Shown here: positions 32,818 through 44,697 of the stretch, one piece after another
How positions within the stretch are numbered: the first letter of the stretch is position 1
Layout of the letters: each line of letters starts with the position of its first letter
Origin: Euclidia mi
Lineage: Eukaryota; Arthropoda; Insecta; Lepidoptera; Erebidae
Length of the DNA stretch: 64,000 nt
Direction: 5' to 3'
Assembly: GCA_944739405.2 (NCBI GenBank)
Contig: OX123193.2
Coordinates: 24,045,516 to 24,109,515 of the forward strand
Translations under genes and position numbers: made by a program
Notes under the pieces: model-generated
What the model was told of the DNA's origin: nothing
Seen by the model: only the letters and a program-made list of their open reading frames with translations
Database searches by the model: none

Positions 32818-33455
32818 GGTAAAAAAGGAACCCTTATAAGATCACTTTCTTGTCCGTCTGTCTGTCTGTCTGTCCGTGTGTCACCACCGATTTTCTCAGG
32901 AACGGGTTGACCTAGCGAATTGAAATTTATACCAGATACTGAGGTCTATGGTTGCTATTAGGTGTATGAAAATCAGGGTCCTGGCTCAACCCAATAAAAA
33001 GATATGGTCAAAATTAGATTTTTGCGAAAACTTGTAAGTACCAAAATTAACCTTAATTTTCAACTTTTTTAAATTTTCGGAATTTTTCCTTTACTTGTGC
33101 TGTAAGACCTTGGTTTTGACCAAAATTTACAATTCTAGGTCAACCATAAGTACCCTATAGGTTTTGGGTCGAAAACCTATATTATGGTAGTTCCCGTTGA
33201 ACTAGAATCACGAAATTTGGCCAAAAGCAGGGTCTTACAGCACAAATAAAGGAAAAATTACAAAAAATAAAAAAATTGGAAAATTTAAGGGTGTCCCCAT
33301 ACATACATAGTAGACTCCATTTAAGATAGTCCTCTAAGTTGTATGGGCGCTCATACAGATTTAGAGGACTAGCGTAATTCAACCTCAAATAAAGTAAAAT
33401 GCGTACGGAACCCTCGGTGCGCGAGTCAGACTCGCACTTGCCCGAATTTTTTATA
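32798..33455 (-). repeat. Long copy of the CCGGCCAAGTGCG/ACGGAACCCT repeat, reversed
   Basis: Left edge TAGGGTTCCGTACCTCAAGG with CTGTCTGTCTGTCTGTCC; right edge CGGTGCGCGAGTCAGACTCG then CACTTGCCCGAATTTTTT. About 650 bp, the most complete member in the window. It interrupts the DDE transposase fragment. Confidence 0.65.
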
Positions 33456-33459
33456 AAAA

Positions 33460-34160
33460 AAATAAGAAGTCAGTCTTGAATGGAAACTGTGCATTTTTTC
33501 ATAGTTAATCTTGTTAATAAAAGCTCAAAATTTGCTAAATGACACACCAGCAAGATGATGTGTTTAAAAGCATATTATCAAATTTCCGATTATATAGACG
33601 ACAAAAATACTTGGGATTGAGCTGCTCTAAATCTACATGTTTTAAAATATAAACTTGTAGAACTGATAAATTTAAAATTGACGTTTCGTAAGCACTTTAT
33701 ACAAAGTTTACACAAAATAAAGAATCAAAAGAAATAAAAGAAAGAAAGAAAAAAGCTATTAAGAAGAAACTTATTCAGGAGATCATGTCACGAGAAACAC
33801 GCCAAGCTCAAACAGTTTCACAGTAAAAGCCTGTTTTAACCAGAACTCCGCGTTTAACGCGAACTCTCGTCCGCGAAATAACCATGTGACGGTTATGTAA
33901 ATGGACTAGGAGTATAGCTAGGTGCTATAACTGCCTAGGTATAGAGATATAACGAGGTGTTACGTATAAAACGTAAATGAATCCGACTCGTATGGATCAA
34001 AAAATGTTTCGGCGAACCGAATGTTCCTAGTCGATTTGGGAAAACTATTAATATTGTGGACTGTAGGATTTGGGTTCTTATCGACTAGGAAATGAGGAAG
34101 TGAATGATAATGGGTTCATGGAAAGGATAGGAGACGAATAGACGGGGTGTGGGAACACGC
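33460..34160. other. Unassigned spacer
   Basis: No coding signal that I can support on either strand except the start exon candidate at its right edge. A minus-strand stretch near 33540-33640 may be the displaced N-terminal side of the transposase at 32560. Confidence 0.3.
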
Positions 34161-34165
34161 CTTAC

Positions 34166-34234
34166 CTTGTACGTCAGTCCTCTTTCCTTGCAAATGGCAG
34201 CCTCCTGGTGTCTTCGAGAATCCTGAAGCTGCAT
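34166..34234 (-). CDS. Candidate first coding exon of an unidentified minus-strand gene
   Basis: Minus strand: ATG at 34232-34234, 23 codons (MQLQDSRRHQEAAICKERGL then TYK), then a consensus donor AAG|GTAAGG. Upstream on the same strand is a GC-richer, repeat-free stretch to about 34450 that looks like promoter and 5' UTR. The remaining exons would lie to the left, where I find only mobile elements, so this could be a long first intron, a cut-off gene or chance. I do not recognise the peptide. Confidence 0.3.
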
Positions 34235-34507
34235 TGAATCACTCCACTACACAATCACTTCACTCGCGGGCGGTTTGTTGAGTTTTTGATATAAAGCGGG
34301 AGCGGTAAAAATATGGCGGTGCGATTTGTCTTCGTTGCGACACGGATTATTCTAGACTGTTCGTAGGCGTGCCTTGGGAGCGAGTGAAGGAGACAATAGG
34401 ATCGCTCGCATTGGACGAGCAAGCGTGGAACGATTGACGTTGATGTGATTAATTCTCGATGGAAAGGTAGATGGCGCTACCAGTTGTAATTCACTGTGCA
34501 CAGTAAT

Positions 34508-34600
34508 ATATGTTTAAACCTTTGCCCTGGGCTAAGACTGGATGAATTAATCGCTTCCACTGCAACCTTACCCAATGTTAGCCCGGACTCTAAACAATAA
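34508..34600 (+). repeat. LTR-like fragment related to the BEL element's LTR
   Basis: CCTTTGCCCTGGGCTAAGAC and TGGATGAATTAATCGCTTCC with AGCCCGGACTCTAAACA match 48906-48995 closely, then similarity ends. Either a fragment of a related solo LTR or a shared module. Confidence 0.55.
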
Positions 34601-34619
34601 ATATAACTTTTATTTACTT

Positions 34620-35440
34620 ATTTATTCCTGGTTTCATATTTTATGTAATGGCTAAGTGCTAATTCGTTAATATGATCACTTTTATCAAAATCAATAGTTT
34701 TTCTAATTGGAAAATCCATCCAATCTAATCCGACCTGGGGAAAGGCCGAAAGGGACTGTCAGACTCTTAAGATGACTGATTTCTCTGCACCAGTCATTTA
34801 GGCATATATGAGGCATTTTAGAGTCAATATCTCACTATTTCACAAAGTAAAACTTCCAAAATTCCACTGATGTACAGTAGCGCGTGTCGACGTGAAGTCG
34901 CAGGAAATTTTTCTCAACACGACGTACTTCGTGGAAAAAACACAAACGTAACCACAACGTACCAACAAAAGCAACAAAAAACAGAAAATGAAAATAACAA
35001 CAAGAATCAGGTGCTTGCGCAGGATTCAACAACTACCCACAATAATATACTTTTTTATAACACCAACAGCCATGATTCTAGAAATGTAGCTATATATTTT
35101 ACAACAAATAACTACTAAATTCAAAATCAACGAACTTTAGCTTATTTAAAATTGTATTTGTGTACCTATGTATTTATATCATAATAATTTATATTAATTT
35201 GAAATGTCTGTACCTATATGATCTGTATTTGAAAGTATCAATTACATGGTGGAAATATATTATTGAATTACAATATTATATATTAAATGTATTTATTTAA
35301 GCAAAAAATTTAACACTACAATAATGTTCTTCTTATATAAATGTAATGTACAATACAAATTAATAGAAAAAACTATCTAATAAATAACCCTCTTTAAGAT
35401 AAGAAAATATTTTAACCTGCTATTCCCATTAATTTAGTAG
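34620..35440. other. AT-rich spacer
   Basis: Very AT-rich. The 82-codon plus-strand ORF at 34870-35118 is Asn/Gln/Thr-rich and looks like translated low-complexity DNA. Confidence 0.35.
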
Positions 35441-35449
35441 ATTAGCAAC

Positions 35450-35695
35450 CCATTAACATGGCGAAACTTTAATGGTTGCATTCTGGTGTAATAAAATTAT
35501 ATCATACTTTAAATGTAATACATAGGTCGAGAATATACTAAATGCAGGAATCGAACCCACAACCTCAGTATGTGATGGTGACATCGCCACCACACCCATT
35601 ATGATATTTCTAAGGTTACTAAGCGTATAGCGGTATTCTACTAACCAGGAATGTTTTGCAACTACCGCCATTAAAACTTGCAGCACAAACAAAAA
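35450..35695 (-). repeat. tRNA-derived SINE (reverse)
   Basis: CAGGAATCGAACCCACAACC is the complement of a B box and GCCACCACACCCATTATGA fits an A-box region. An AT-rich end leads to CATGGCGAAACTTTAATGG. Confidence 0.5.
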
Positions 35696-35819
35696 AAATC
35701 AGACAAAATACGCTCACCACGGTGACGGTTGACAGCTCAGCTGATTCACCAACATAGCAGCGTTAGCAGTTGCCTTTGCTCGCACCTTGTTTGCACACTT
35801 CATTGCACAATTCATATAT

Positions 35820-38095
35820 TCATGAAAAAGTCGTACATAAGTTAGGCCATTACCTAGGCGTAAATTTATTGAATTTAGGAACAAAATTTTAGTAGGTATT
35901 AATCCTGATATGATGGAGCTTAAATCACCTAATAAGATTTATGATACTATGTTTAATATAGTGCAAAACGAATTTAGAAGTACTTTTAAGACCAAGGAAA
36001 AAGTAATCAAGGAGTCTAGAGCATTTAGTGAGTGGGCTACTGTAGGTATTCACAAAAGCAGAGCAAGGATGTATGAGTTGTATGGTATGAAAAAATACAA
36101 TTTTAATGCGAGCTTCACTGAGTATGTCAGAAATTATTCTAAAATATTTAAAAAGGTATGCAGTATAGCTAAGGCAGTATTCATTAGTGACAAAATTAGG
36201 AAGTCTTCTAATAAAGTTAAGGCCACCTGGCAAGCTATTAACGAAGCAACGGGCAAGACAACCTTAAGGAACACCAATGTTAACTTGCTAGATAATAATA
36301 AAATTATTAACAATAAAGAAGAAGTTGCACACACATTCAATAATTTTTTTGCTAGCATACCTATTACTACTACTAGAGGTCTAAACTCATCAGCTTCAGG
36401 TGCAGAAAAATTATTAGAATCAAGTGTACAAAAATGTGATGTAATATTTAAATTCAGCCCTATTAGTTCTACTGACATTATAAACACCTTTCAATCTCTA
36501 GAGTCTAAGAATACAGGTGATCTCTGGGGAATATCTGTTAAGATATTGAAAAGTATAATAGATATAGTAGCTCCTTATCTTAGTAACTTGTTTAATAAGT
36601 GTATAGAATCAGGCGATTTTCCAAATTTAATGAAACATAGTAAGATAATACCTCTGTTAAAATCCGGTAGTAAGAATGATCCTAGTAATTATAGGCCAAT
36701 TTCAATACTACCTACTTTTAGTAAAATCTTTGAAAAGATCATACTCAAGCAACTTCTGAAACACTTTAATATAAACAGCCTCCTTCATACTGAGCAATAT
36801 GGTTTTACTAAGGGTCACCAGACGACGGATGCAGGAGTAGCGTTACTCAAACACGTCTACAATGCATGGGAGAAATCTCAGAATGCTATTGGTGTGTTTT
36901 GCGACCTTTCGAAAGCATTCGATTGTGTCTGCCATGATACGCTCTTGTGCAAACTTAAACATTACGGCGTCCAGACTAAAGCATTGGATGTTATTAAGGC
37001 ATATTTAAATAACAGAATCCAATGTGTCGAAATAAATGGCTCAAAATCCAGTGGTTTACCAGTACAATTGGGAGTGCCGCAGGGTAGTATCCTAGGGCCT
37101 TTCTTGTTTCTTGTTTACATTAATGATTTGTTATTTTACGTGAGAAACATTTGTGACGTGGTATTGTTTGCTGACGATACTTCATGGATATTTGAAGTAG
37201 ATAGAAACAAGGAAAACTTTACCGAAATAAACAGAGCTCTTATTCAGGTGACTAAATGGTTTACTGTAAACAACTTAGTACTGAACGCCAAAAAAACCAA
37301 ATGTGTTAAGTTTGCTTTGCCAAACGTCAGAAACCTTGGTACTAACATCGTTTTAAATGGTGATGTACTGGAAACAACTGAATCTACGTTGTTTCTAGGA
37401 ATAACACTTGATTCAAAGTTGCAATGGGGCGCACACATTACATATCTGTCAGCGAAACTTAGTTCGGCTGCTTATGCCATTAAGAAGGTGCGTAGTTTAA
37501 CAGATGTCGATACGGCTAGGCTGGTATATTTTGGCTATTTTCATAGTGTTATGTCATATAGCATATTACTATGGGGTAGAGCTGCTGATATCGAAAGTAT
37601 TTTTATATTGCAAAAAAGAGCAGTTCGGGCCATTTACCAATTACGAACAAGAGTTTCGCTCAAGGAAAGATTTAAGGACATCGGTATTTTAACTGTAGCG
37701 TCTCAGTATATTTATGCCAGTGTTTTGCATGTGCGTAGAAATATAAATTCATATTCAAAGAATAGTGATATTCACTCTATTAATACAAGAAATAGACATA
37801 AATTATGTGTTCCGTATTTCCGTTTGTGTAAAACTCATAATTCTTTTATAGGACAAAGTTTACGCATCTACAACAAGATACCGATATGTATTTTAGACTT
37901 GCCGTTTAGCGCATTTAAGACAACGATTAAAAATAACCTAATGCAAAAGGCTTATTACAATTTAAATGATTATCTTAATGACAAATGCGCTTGGCAATAA
38001 TCTGTTTTAGTATTCACATAATTATTAGGTCAGTAGGTAGATAATATTAAAATTTTCATGACATATAATTAAATATGATTCTATTGCCAATAAAA
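35820..38095 (+). mobile_element. 5'-truncated Jockey-type LINE
   Basis: One long reverse-transcriptase frame (35910-38000) with a short 3' end finishing CCAATAAAATTATATAAG. The endonuclease domain and ORF1 are absent, as is usual after incomplete reverse transcription. Confidence 0.8.
35910..38000 (+). CDS. Non-LTR reverse transcriptase (LINE ORF2, N-terminally truncated)
   Basis: 696 codons without a stop. Motifs in order: SNYRPISILPTFSKIFEKII (palm entry), YGFTKGHQTTDA, GVFCDLSKAFDCVCHDTL (first catalytic Asp), LGVPQGSILGPFLFLVYIND, and VLFADDTSWIF near residue 420 with the catalytic DD pair. The thumb and C-terminal region run to residue 696. It lacks the APE endonuclease, so it cannot insert by itself. 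The intact frame says the insertion is young. The Met at 35910 is simply the first in the open frame. Jockey or a sister clade. Confidence 0.85.
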   Translation: MMELKSPNKIYDTMFNIVQNEFRSTFKTKEKVIKESRAFSEWATVGIHKSRARMYELYGMKKYNFNASFTEYVRNYSKIFKKVCSIAKAVFISDKIRKSSNKVKATWQAINEATGKTTLRNTNVNLLDNNKIINNKEEVAHTFNNFFASIPITTTRGLNSSASGAEKLLESSVQKCDVIFKFSPISSTDIINTFQSLESKNTGDLWGISVKILKSIIDIVAPYLSNLFNKCIESGDFPNLMKHSKIIPLLKSGSKNDPSNYRPISILPTFSKIFEKIILKQLLKHFNINSLLHTEQYGFTKGHQTTDAGVALLKHVYNAWEKSQNAIGVFCDLSKAFDCVCHDTLLCKLKHYGVQTKALDVIKAYLNNRIQCVEINGSKSSGLPVQLGVPQGSILGPFLFLVYINDLLFYVRNICDVVLFADDTSWIFEVDRNKENFTEINRALIQVTKWFTVNNLVLNAKKTKCVKFALPNVRNLGTNIVLNGDVLETTESTLFLGITLDSKLQWGAHITYLSAKLSSAAYAIKKVRSLTDVDTARLVYFGYFHSVMSYSILLWGRAADIESIFILQKRAVRAIYQLRTRVSLKERFKDIGILTVASQYIYASVLHVRRNINSYSKNSDIHSINTRNRHKLCVPYFRLCKTHNSFIGQSLRIYNKIPICILDLPFSAFKTTIKNNLMQKAYYNLNDYLNDKCAWQ

Positions 38096-38099
38096 TTAT

Positions 38100-38795
38100 A
38101 TAAGTAAATGATGTTTTTTGGAATCGCCACCACATCATTAGATGTCTTTCATGTCGTTAGATACTATTTATTTATTATGATTAATTTTATTGTCTTGTAC
38201 TCAATCAGTTGGATCGGTGGTTGTATTTCAAAAGGTATCACGTCAATTAAATATGGGTACTACATTTGCATTTCTTCACACGTTTTCACAAATTTATGCT
38301 ATAATTAATGATCTGGAAAATGGAGGTAATTCGCGTTCATGGTCAGTATACCAACAGATTGTTAATTTTATTACTGCCGGTTCGTATACCGTTGTCGTCA
38401 TGCTCACTAAAATGTCATTTCTTGTGGTGGCGTCGTGTGTCGGGTCATCCCTGTCCCTCTGATATGGCGAGAGGGATGATGGCTGGCACATGCGTCATAC
38501 TCGTGAACGGGTGCTACTTGCGATGACTGGTCGATGGCGGTCTTATGGGCTGGTATAATTTTTTATTTATATTTAACTTCATCATTTCCATCATGGTTCT
38601 GAACATTTGCGCGGATTGCCTGCATTGTTAGGTGCTTAATGTAAGTGGATGCTCCTGTTTCACCATGTCTATGTTTAGGAGGCTAACTAAATGAACATCA
38701 AAATTTAACTTGATTATGCTTGAGTATCATGTAAAGTAAATATATACAAGTAACATAGAAGGTATAACAGTTGCAGCACCTTACAAAAGTTTAAT
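38100..38795. other. Unassigned spacer
   Basis: Contains a GC-richer patch at 38380-38560 with short frames on both strands, no recognisable motif. Confidence 0.3.
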
Positions 38796-38799
38796 TGTT

Positions 38800-38990
38800 A
38801 TGTATTATTAAAAAAGAGTGACCGTGAGTTTTATTGCCCGTTCTTTCTCATGGTTCTACCTATTGCATTGCGAACGTGGCAGTAAATGTAAATGTAGAAG
38901 CATACAGTAATAATGTTTAAATTTGACGTTCATAAGTGTCACTTTGTGATCTAAATGAATAAAGGATTTTGAGTTTGAGTTTGAGTTTGA
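38800..38990 (+). repeat. LINE 3' end with GAGTTT tail
   Basis: AAAAAGAGTGACCGTGAGTT to TAAAGGATTTTGAGTTTGAG, the second copy of the tail at 14655-14860, with an expanded GAGTTT repeat. Confidence 0.6.
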
Positions 38991-39249
38991 ATGTCATTCC
39001 AGGAAACTACACGGTAGATAGCCAGGTCGAAGTTCCTCCCTTCAAGGCGCGGCTTAATGTGACCATAAGCGGGGTGCATTGCGGGTCTTGATCGGTGAAT
39101 CACATGTCTGCAGTCGTCATTCAAGCACGTGCATCCACATCTCGTTTCTCGAGGATCGTAATCCGGTAAACGAAGGGCATGTGACGATGTAGTAGGTATT
39201 TTCATGGCTTGTATCAGCGTCAGAAGATTTCATTCGTCTATTCTGATGA

Positions 39250-40700
39250 AATACCAACAAATTCTAGGCTTTTTTTCCGGTAGATTGATCCTCATACGAT
39301 TTTTTGTCAGTGCAACTCCTTCTCCGAATATCGACCCATATCCATACCACCTTTCCTATCAAAAGTCCCTATCCATCTGGTTCCCGCCCCGGGAACAGTA
39401 CTGTCACTGCATTGCTTCGTGTAACAGATAACATTAGACTGGGTATGGATAGTGGCAATCTGACGGTTTTGACTCTACTTGATTTTAGTAATGCTTTTAG
39501 GACCGTCGATTTTCACATTATACTTGGCATATTACGCTCTCTTAACGTATCTCCAACGGGAATTGACTGGTTTCACAGTTACCTGTTTGGTCGCCGGTAA
39601 CGTATATGCATCGAAGACACTTTATCCACTTGGTCTGACACAAATGCCGGTGTGCCACAGGGTGGCGTGCTATCTCCTCTACTCTTCACAATATTTATTA
39701 ATTCTATCTCAAACCAATTACTTTCATCCTACCACCTTTACGCAGATGATTTGCAAATTTACACGCAAGCTCCGTTAAATAAGTAAGCGGGAGCCTGTAC
39801 TACCATTAGCTGGGACCTGGCGCGTAACTGTGAGTGGACCACGAAATATGGACATAAAGTCATCATCAGCCTTTAATAGTCCACTGCTGGACTAGGCCTC
39901 TCCTTTGAATGGAGGAATTGGCCTACTATACCACGCTAGCCAAACGGGTTGGTATAGGATTTGTATCAAGTTTTCCTTATCTTACAGTGCTATTCTCTGC
40001 ATAATATGCTCCCTCTGTCGGCTCTTACGACACCCATGGCATGATATGGGGTGGTGACATTCCGTATACTTAATCCGTTACCACACGGACAAGTAAATCC
40101 TGATACTGGACTTAAAGTAAATCCTGATAAAACACAACTGATTGTTGTCGGCAGCCCCAAACTCGTCTCGAGAATTTGTTGGTCCGAACTGCCACGCATT
40201 AGTTTCGGAAAGGCTCTTCCATTCTGCAAAACCGTAAGGAATTTTCTTTGATTATACTATGTCATGGAGATCTCAAATCCTGGAAACGAGTCGCAAACTA
40301 TTTGCATCAGCACTCAGCAGGTTCGTTGCTTAGATTACGCAACTACCTTCCAACTGCCACTAAGATTGCGCTTGCTCAAGCTCTGCTTCTGCCTATAATT
40401 GACTACGCGGACATCAGCTATCTTGATCCCACTGAAGAGCAGCAAGATAAACTTGAGCGTCTCCAAAACTTTTGTAAACGATTTATATTTGGATTGCGCA
40501 AATATGATCACTTTTCAGATTTTCGCAACAGACTCAAATGGTTCGTTTTCGCAGGAATACTCACATTCTTACATTGTTATAATGTACTTACTATTTAATC
40601 ATAATTATCCCTCTTATCTCAAAGAACGGTTTAAGTTCCTCCGTGACACACATTTAAAGTCCTTGAGGTCGTCTGAGGATCTAACGCTGGAGATACCCTA
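39250..40700 (+). pseudogene. Degenerate LINE reverse transcriptase, interrupted
   Basis: Motifs are spread over all three frames: LTVLTLLDFSNAFRTVDFHI (39460-39530), GVPQGGVLSPLLFTIFINSI (about 39640-39710), YHLYADDLQIYT (about 39730-39765), then LKVNPDKTQLIVVGS (40105 on), LPTATKIALAQALLLPIIDY and DKLERLQNFCKRFIF (40340-40500). A dispersed repeat (39858-40093) splits it. Frame shifts and stops make it dead. The same family as the reverse piece at 63130-63285. Confidence 0.75.
39858..40093 (+). repeat. Dispersed repeat nested in the LINE pseudogene
   Basis: CATCATCAGCCTTTAATAGT to AATCCGTTACCACACGGAC, near-identical to 25441-25677. A 15-bp AAGTAAATCCTGATA is repeated just after it (40091 and 40117). 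Confidence 0.8.
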
Positions 40701-40719
40701 GCATTCCACAAATTACTTC

Positions 40720-41735
40720 AACAAATCTTTTACTGTTCAAAATGATTGTGATGGAAAGAAATAGGTAGGAATTCCAATACTACATCGATAATATTCAATT
40801 GTATTTTTATTTTCGTCTCCGATTTCAGAATATAATGTCCTTATTCCATTGAAATTTAATTCCTAATTAGGTACACTTCCTCTTACTATAGTAATAGTTA
40901 TACATAATTTACAGAGTGTATAACTCCGTAATAACAGTTATGAGAAGACAATATAATTAAATGTAATAACTATAGGCACAAAACTATTCTTTAACTGCTG
41001 TCTTCTATTTGTGACCATGGCGTGGACGGCCCGCCATTTGTATGACTATTTCGCTTCCGAAATAAGGATGTAGCAACGTAATATCTCGCTTATCGATGTG
41101 TTCTCGTAGAATATTATTTTAACATAAATAAAACACGTTTTTATTTAATTAGGTACATTTATAATATAACTGTTTGAACATGTGTTTTAGGTAGCGCAAA
41201 TAAGGTACCTTAAGAGGGCTCTAACACCTAGTTCTCTAGCAGAATAACTGAAGTTCACTGAGGTACATCCTGTTCGCTGCGATCGTCGTCAGGCCGTCAG
41301 GCGGCTGGGACAAGTCGCTATACGTAGATGTAGGAGCGGTTTTAGGGGTGGGGCGACCGGGGGAAAGAAACACTAAATGAGTTGGATTATATTGGGCCCA
41401 AAATGAATGTTTGCTGGTTTGTAATATCTATATTAACAGCAAATATATTAAAAACAATCATTTTAGAAAAAAATAAAATTGTAACGTTCCCTAGAATATA
41501 ATAACCCAATGCTATGAAGTAATATATGGAGATACGTGTCGTGGGCTATTAATTGACATTGACCACCCACTACGTTCATTAAAAATAATCAAAACAGGCG
41601 CGAGGTTTATCATGGATAATAAAATATTTTTTAATAGTAGATATAATGTTGTAAACTGAATATATTATACCACCCTATTTCCTCCCGTGGATGAACGTAT
41701 TAGGCGACTATGGGATTTCAGCTGACCTAGTGCAG
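40720..41735. other. AT-rich spacer
   Basis: No gene recognised on either strand. Confidence 0.3.
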
Positions 41736-42319
41736 CACTGTTCCTTTATGTAGTCACTGATCACCTGCGGTTGCCAACCCGCCTATCCAACATGATGAAT
41801 ACAGGCAACACCCAGCATGGAAATTGGCCAAAGAGTGCGGTCCCTAGTCCATAGCCCTATTATCATAATACAATAAGAATAGTAGGATAGCTTCATACAA
41901 ATCGGCCGCCGCCGGTTTGAATGTACGCGTGAGTCGCCGGCGGCGTCTTGTATGCACGCACTTTTCACGCACAATATTAACATAGACGAGCGGAACCTGT
42001 CGGGACCTCTGTACAGGATGCGCCACGCGTTTGATCGCGCGCATTGAGGTACACTGCTTGTTCGCTTGAATTTGCTGCTTTCACTAGCTACTTTGTTTGT
42101 CTAGGTTATAATAAATTAAAAACTGAATTGCCATGCTCGTGTTTCCCTAAAAGCTTTTTGCATAAATTGTATAAGGATGAGAATAAATACCTAGGGCTGT
42201 CATAATTCGCAAGTAATATTTAATCAAAAATAAAAGTACCTAACATCCCTTTGCGTCACTGCAAGAGTAGGCAATTAACTCGCCGAGCGACTTTGTGTGC
42301 AACTATGTTATTATTCCAG

Positions 42320-42412
42320 TTCATGGTAGGCCTCCAGCTCACGGCAGCGGCCTTGGTCATGATAGTGGAGAAGGTGCTAAGATGCTCAGAATCCTCGGGC
42401 TATAGATTGTGA
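42320..42412 (+). pseudogene. Possible captured terminal exon, copy A
   Basis: A good splice acceptor (TTATTATTCCAG) is followed by 30 codons to TGA. The first 18 (FMVGLQLTAAALVMIVEK) look like one membrane helix. Copy B at 49197-49274 keeps the same frame but ends earlier at TAG after MLRILGL. Conservation of the helix in both copies suggests it came from a real gene's last exon. Source not identified; could be chance. Confidence 0.25.
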
Positions 42413-43559
42413 CGTCGCGATGACACCGTTCGCCCGCTCCTCTTGGCCGGCCGCCTGCAGCTCCGCCCCTCACCTCAGACACCACACTTCGGGCTCCAAT
42501 AAATACCAAGTCGTTGGAGCGCTCGCCCCTTTTGGATCGACTGAACAGCGGCGAATGGAAGCTAAGTACACCTCTGCTACCCTGAGCGACGCCGGAAGCG
42601 GACCCCCAACGAGATTCCCTACCGTCGTCGAATCACGCGACCCTGGTTCTATCTCTTTACCTAGCATAAATATTTTAATTTTCAATTTAATGCGTTGCTA
42701 AATGATATTTAGATTTCCTTAACGAATTAAACTGATTTTTAATTGTAACATTTAACCACGATTTTCATTTAGCCACACCCAAGTAGCAACAACGTTACAA
42801 GATAACATCATTTGACTACGTAGTCTACATTCGATGAACGCAGTTATCGGCTGGACGAGAGCCTCCAAAGTTATTTATTATAGTTGGGGTTGATATGATT
42901 ACGGGCTGTGGACAGAAGAAAGAAGAAGTCTTAAAGAGGAAGAGATCACCATAACCCCGGCATCGGGCTAACTGTTCTACTTCAGGCAAGTAAGCCAACC
43001 TTCTCAGGGTGACGTAGAATTGCTCGTCAATTAAGCCTTCTGCGACAACCTGACTAAGATCTGCAGCCTCTGGACCCGGGTAGCCTACCTTGAACCGAAA
43101 TCAATCGAGATATATTTTTTAATGTTTAATTTAGACTATGTTTATGGCAGTAGTTGCCGTTTTTCACTTACAATACATAGTAATTGGTATTTGTTGATAC
43201 CTGCGTTTAAATAGTTCTTGATTTATTTAAATGCCCGCTTAGCTAGGCCTTATGGGCTGCACCTACCTTAGTCTTAGTACATCTCGTTCAAAACAAAGTT
43301 TAATGTCGTTTCATTACGATAAATATCTTTTCTCCAGTTTTTCACTCTCTTATTTCGAGAGTCAGGAATGGGGGAGGCTGGGGCAAGGGGCGCCAATTGA
43401 GTATCTCGCCCGGGGCGCCTGGAAGAATAAGGCCGGCCCTGCGTAGATGTGTTGGATCTTGTACACCATATTAGTAGAACGATGTAGTAACTAAGTGTCC
43501 TTAAGTTACTCTGCGTCCATTCTGCGTCTCCGTAGAGCGGCTTGTTGGTTTTGTTGACA

Positions 43560-43597
43560 AGCACAGGTGGCTGCAGGAAGCCGCCTGTGCTTGTGGC
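43560..43597. repeat. Strong hairpin
   Basis: AAGCACAGGTGGC pairs with GCCGCCTGTGCTT around TGCAGGAA with one G-T pair. Repeated in the second copy near 53680-53715. Confidence 0.7.
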
Positions 43598-43619
43598 CTG
43601 GTCTTATGTGTAAATGATA

Positions 43620-43850
43620 CATACATACATACATACATAGACTCACGCCTGCTTCCCCGAAGGGGTAGGCAGAGGCATATTAAACGCCCACTTTTTGCCA
43701 GTGTTTTGATCCCACGTAATAGGTGGCGAGCCTATTGCCGCTTATCGGGATATTTTGTTTGCCAGAGCCTCGTCCGTTGATTGGCAGGTGCACCACTTGC
43801 AGGTAAGGTTGGCTTGGGACCCTAAGTTCTTGGTGGGAACCCTATGCAAT
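43620..43850 (-). repeat. tRNA-derived SINE with 14-bp target duplication
   Basis: The direct repeat ATGTGTAAATGATA is at 43606-43619 and 43851-43864. The tail (CATA)n-GACTCACGCCTGCTTCC is on the left, so it runs on the minus strand. The other copy of the host repeat (near 53735) has the unoccupied site. Confidence 0.9.
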
Positions 43851-44697
43851 ATGTGTAAATGATAGCTAAGCAATGTCGCAATTTTAAGATGATTTGATAG
43901 TAGACTATCCGCTGTGCAAATTATATCAACTCTGTCTGAATCTGGTTTGAATCTCTCATAATTTTATACACTATGAAGTCTGTAGCCAACAAGGTAGCCA
44001 ATACAAACTTATATTTATATTTAAATGATTAATAAATGCGTTTTAAATATAAAAGTTTAAATATTTGAATTATTACAATATTATTTAATTAATTAAAATT
44101 ATGGCACAATGTAAATTTGCATGCTGAATTTAGTAGGCGGAATATGAAGTACTATGTATTGTATTATGAGATCTTTAAGGACAAGCACCATATTTCATGC
44201 AAATAAACGATATTATTATTATTATTAAATAAAGACATATTTTAATACATATCTAATTATAAATTTGAAACAGAAAAAAAATCTACGATTCCTAGGTAAC
44301 GCTTTCTTGTTCGCGGTTTAAGTAAAATATATTCTCATCCTTATGCAATTTATGCAAAGAGCTTTTAGGGAAACACGAGCATGGCAGTTCAGTTTTTAAT
44401 TTATTATAACCTAGACAAACAAAGTAGCTAGTGCAAGCAACAAATCCAAGCGAACGAGCAGTGTATCTAGTACCTGAATGCGCGCGATCAAATGCGTGGC
44501 GCATCCCGTACAGAGGCCCCGACAGGCCTCGCTGTACACGGTAAAGGCAACCGCAGGTGATCAGTGACTACATAAAGGAACGCTGGAACGAAAAGGTTCA
44601 CAAGGTTGCATTGTTTCCACTTATTTGGTAGGGCAGGTTAAGTTAAATATGGGCTCTTTTCCAAATTGTATACGGGGCATGGGTGACGTAGCCTCTA

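Larger units (their letters stand above)
41741..44580. mobile_element. DNA element with ~300-bp terminal inverted repeats
   Basis: TTCCTTTATGTAGTCACTGA at 41741 is complementary to TCAGTGACTACATAAAGGAA ending 44580. Pairing resumes further in (TGTACAGGATGCGCCACGCG, CTACTTTGTTTGTCTAGG, GCTCGTGTTTCCCTAAAAGC) to about 42180 and 44295. The body 42185-44010 is repeated at 49045-53885. A SINE sits inside at 43620-43850. No transposase seen. Confidence 0.65.
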
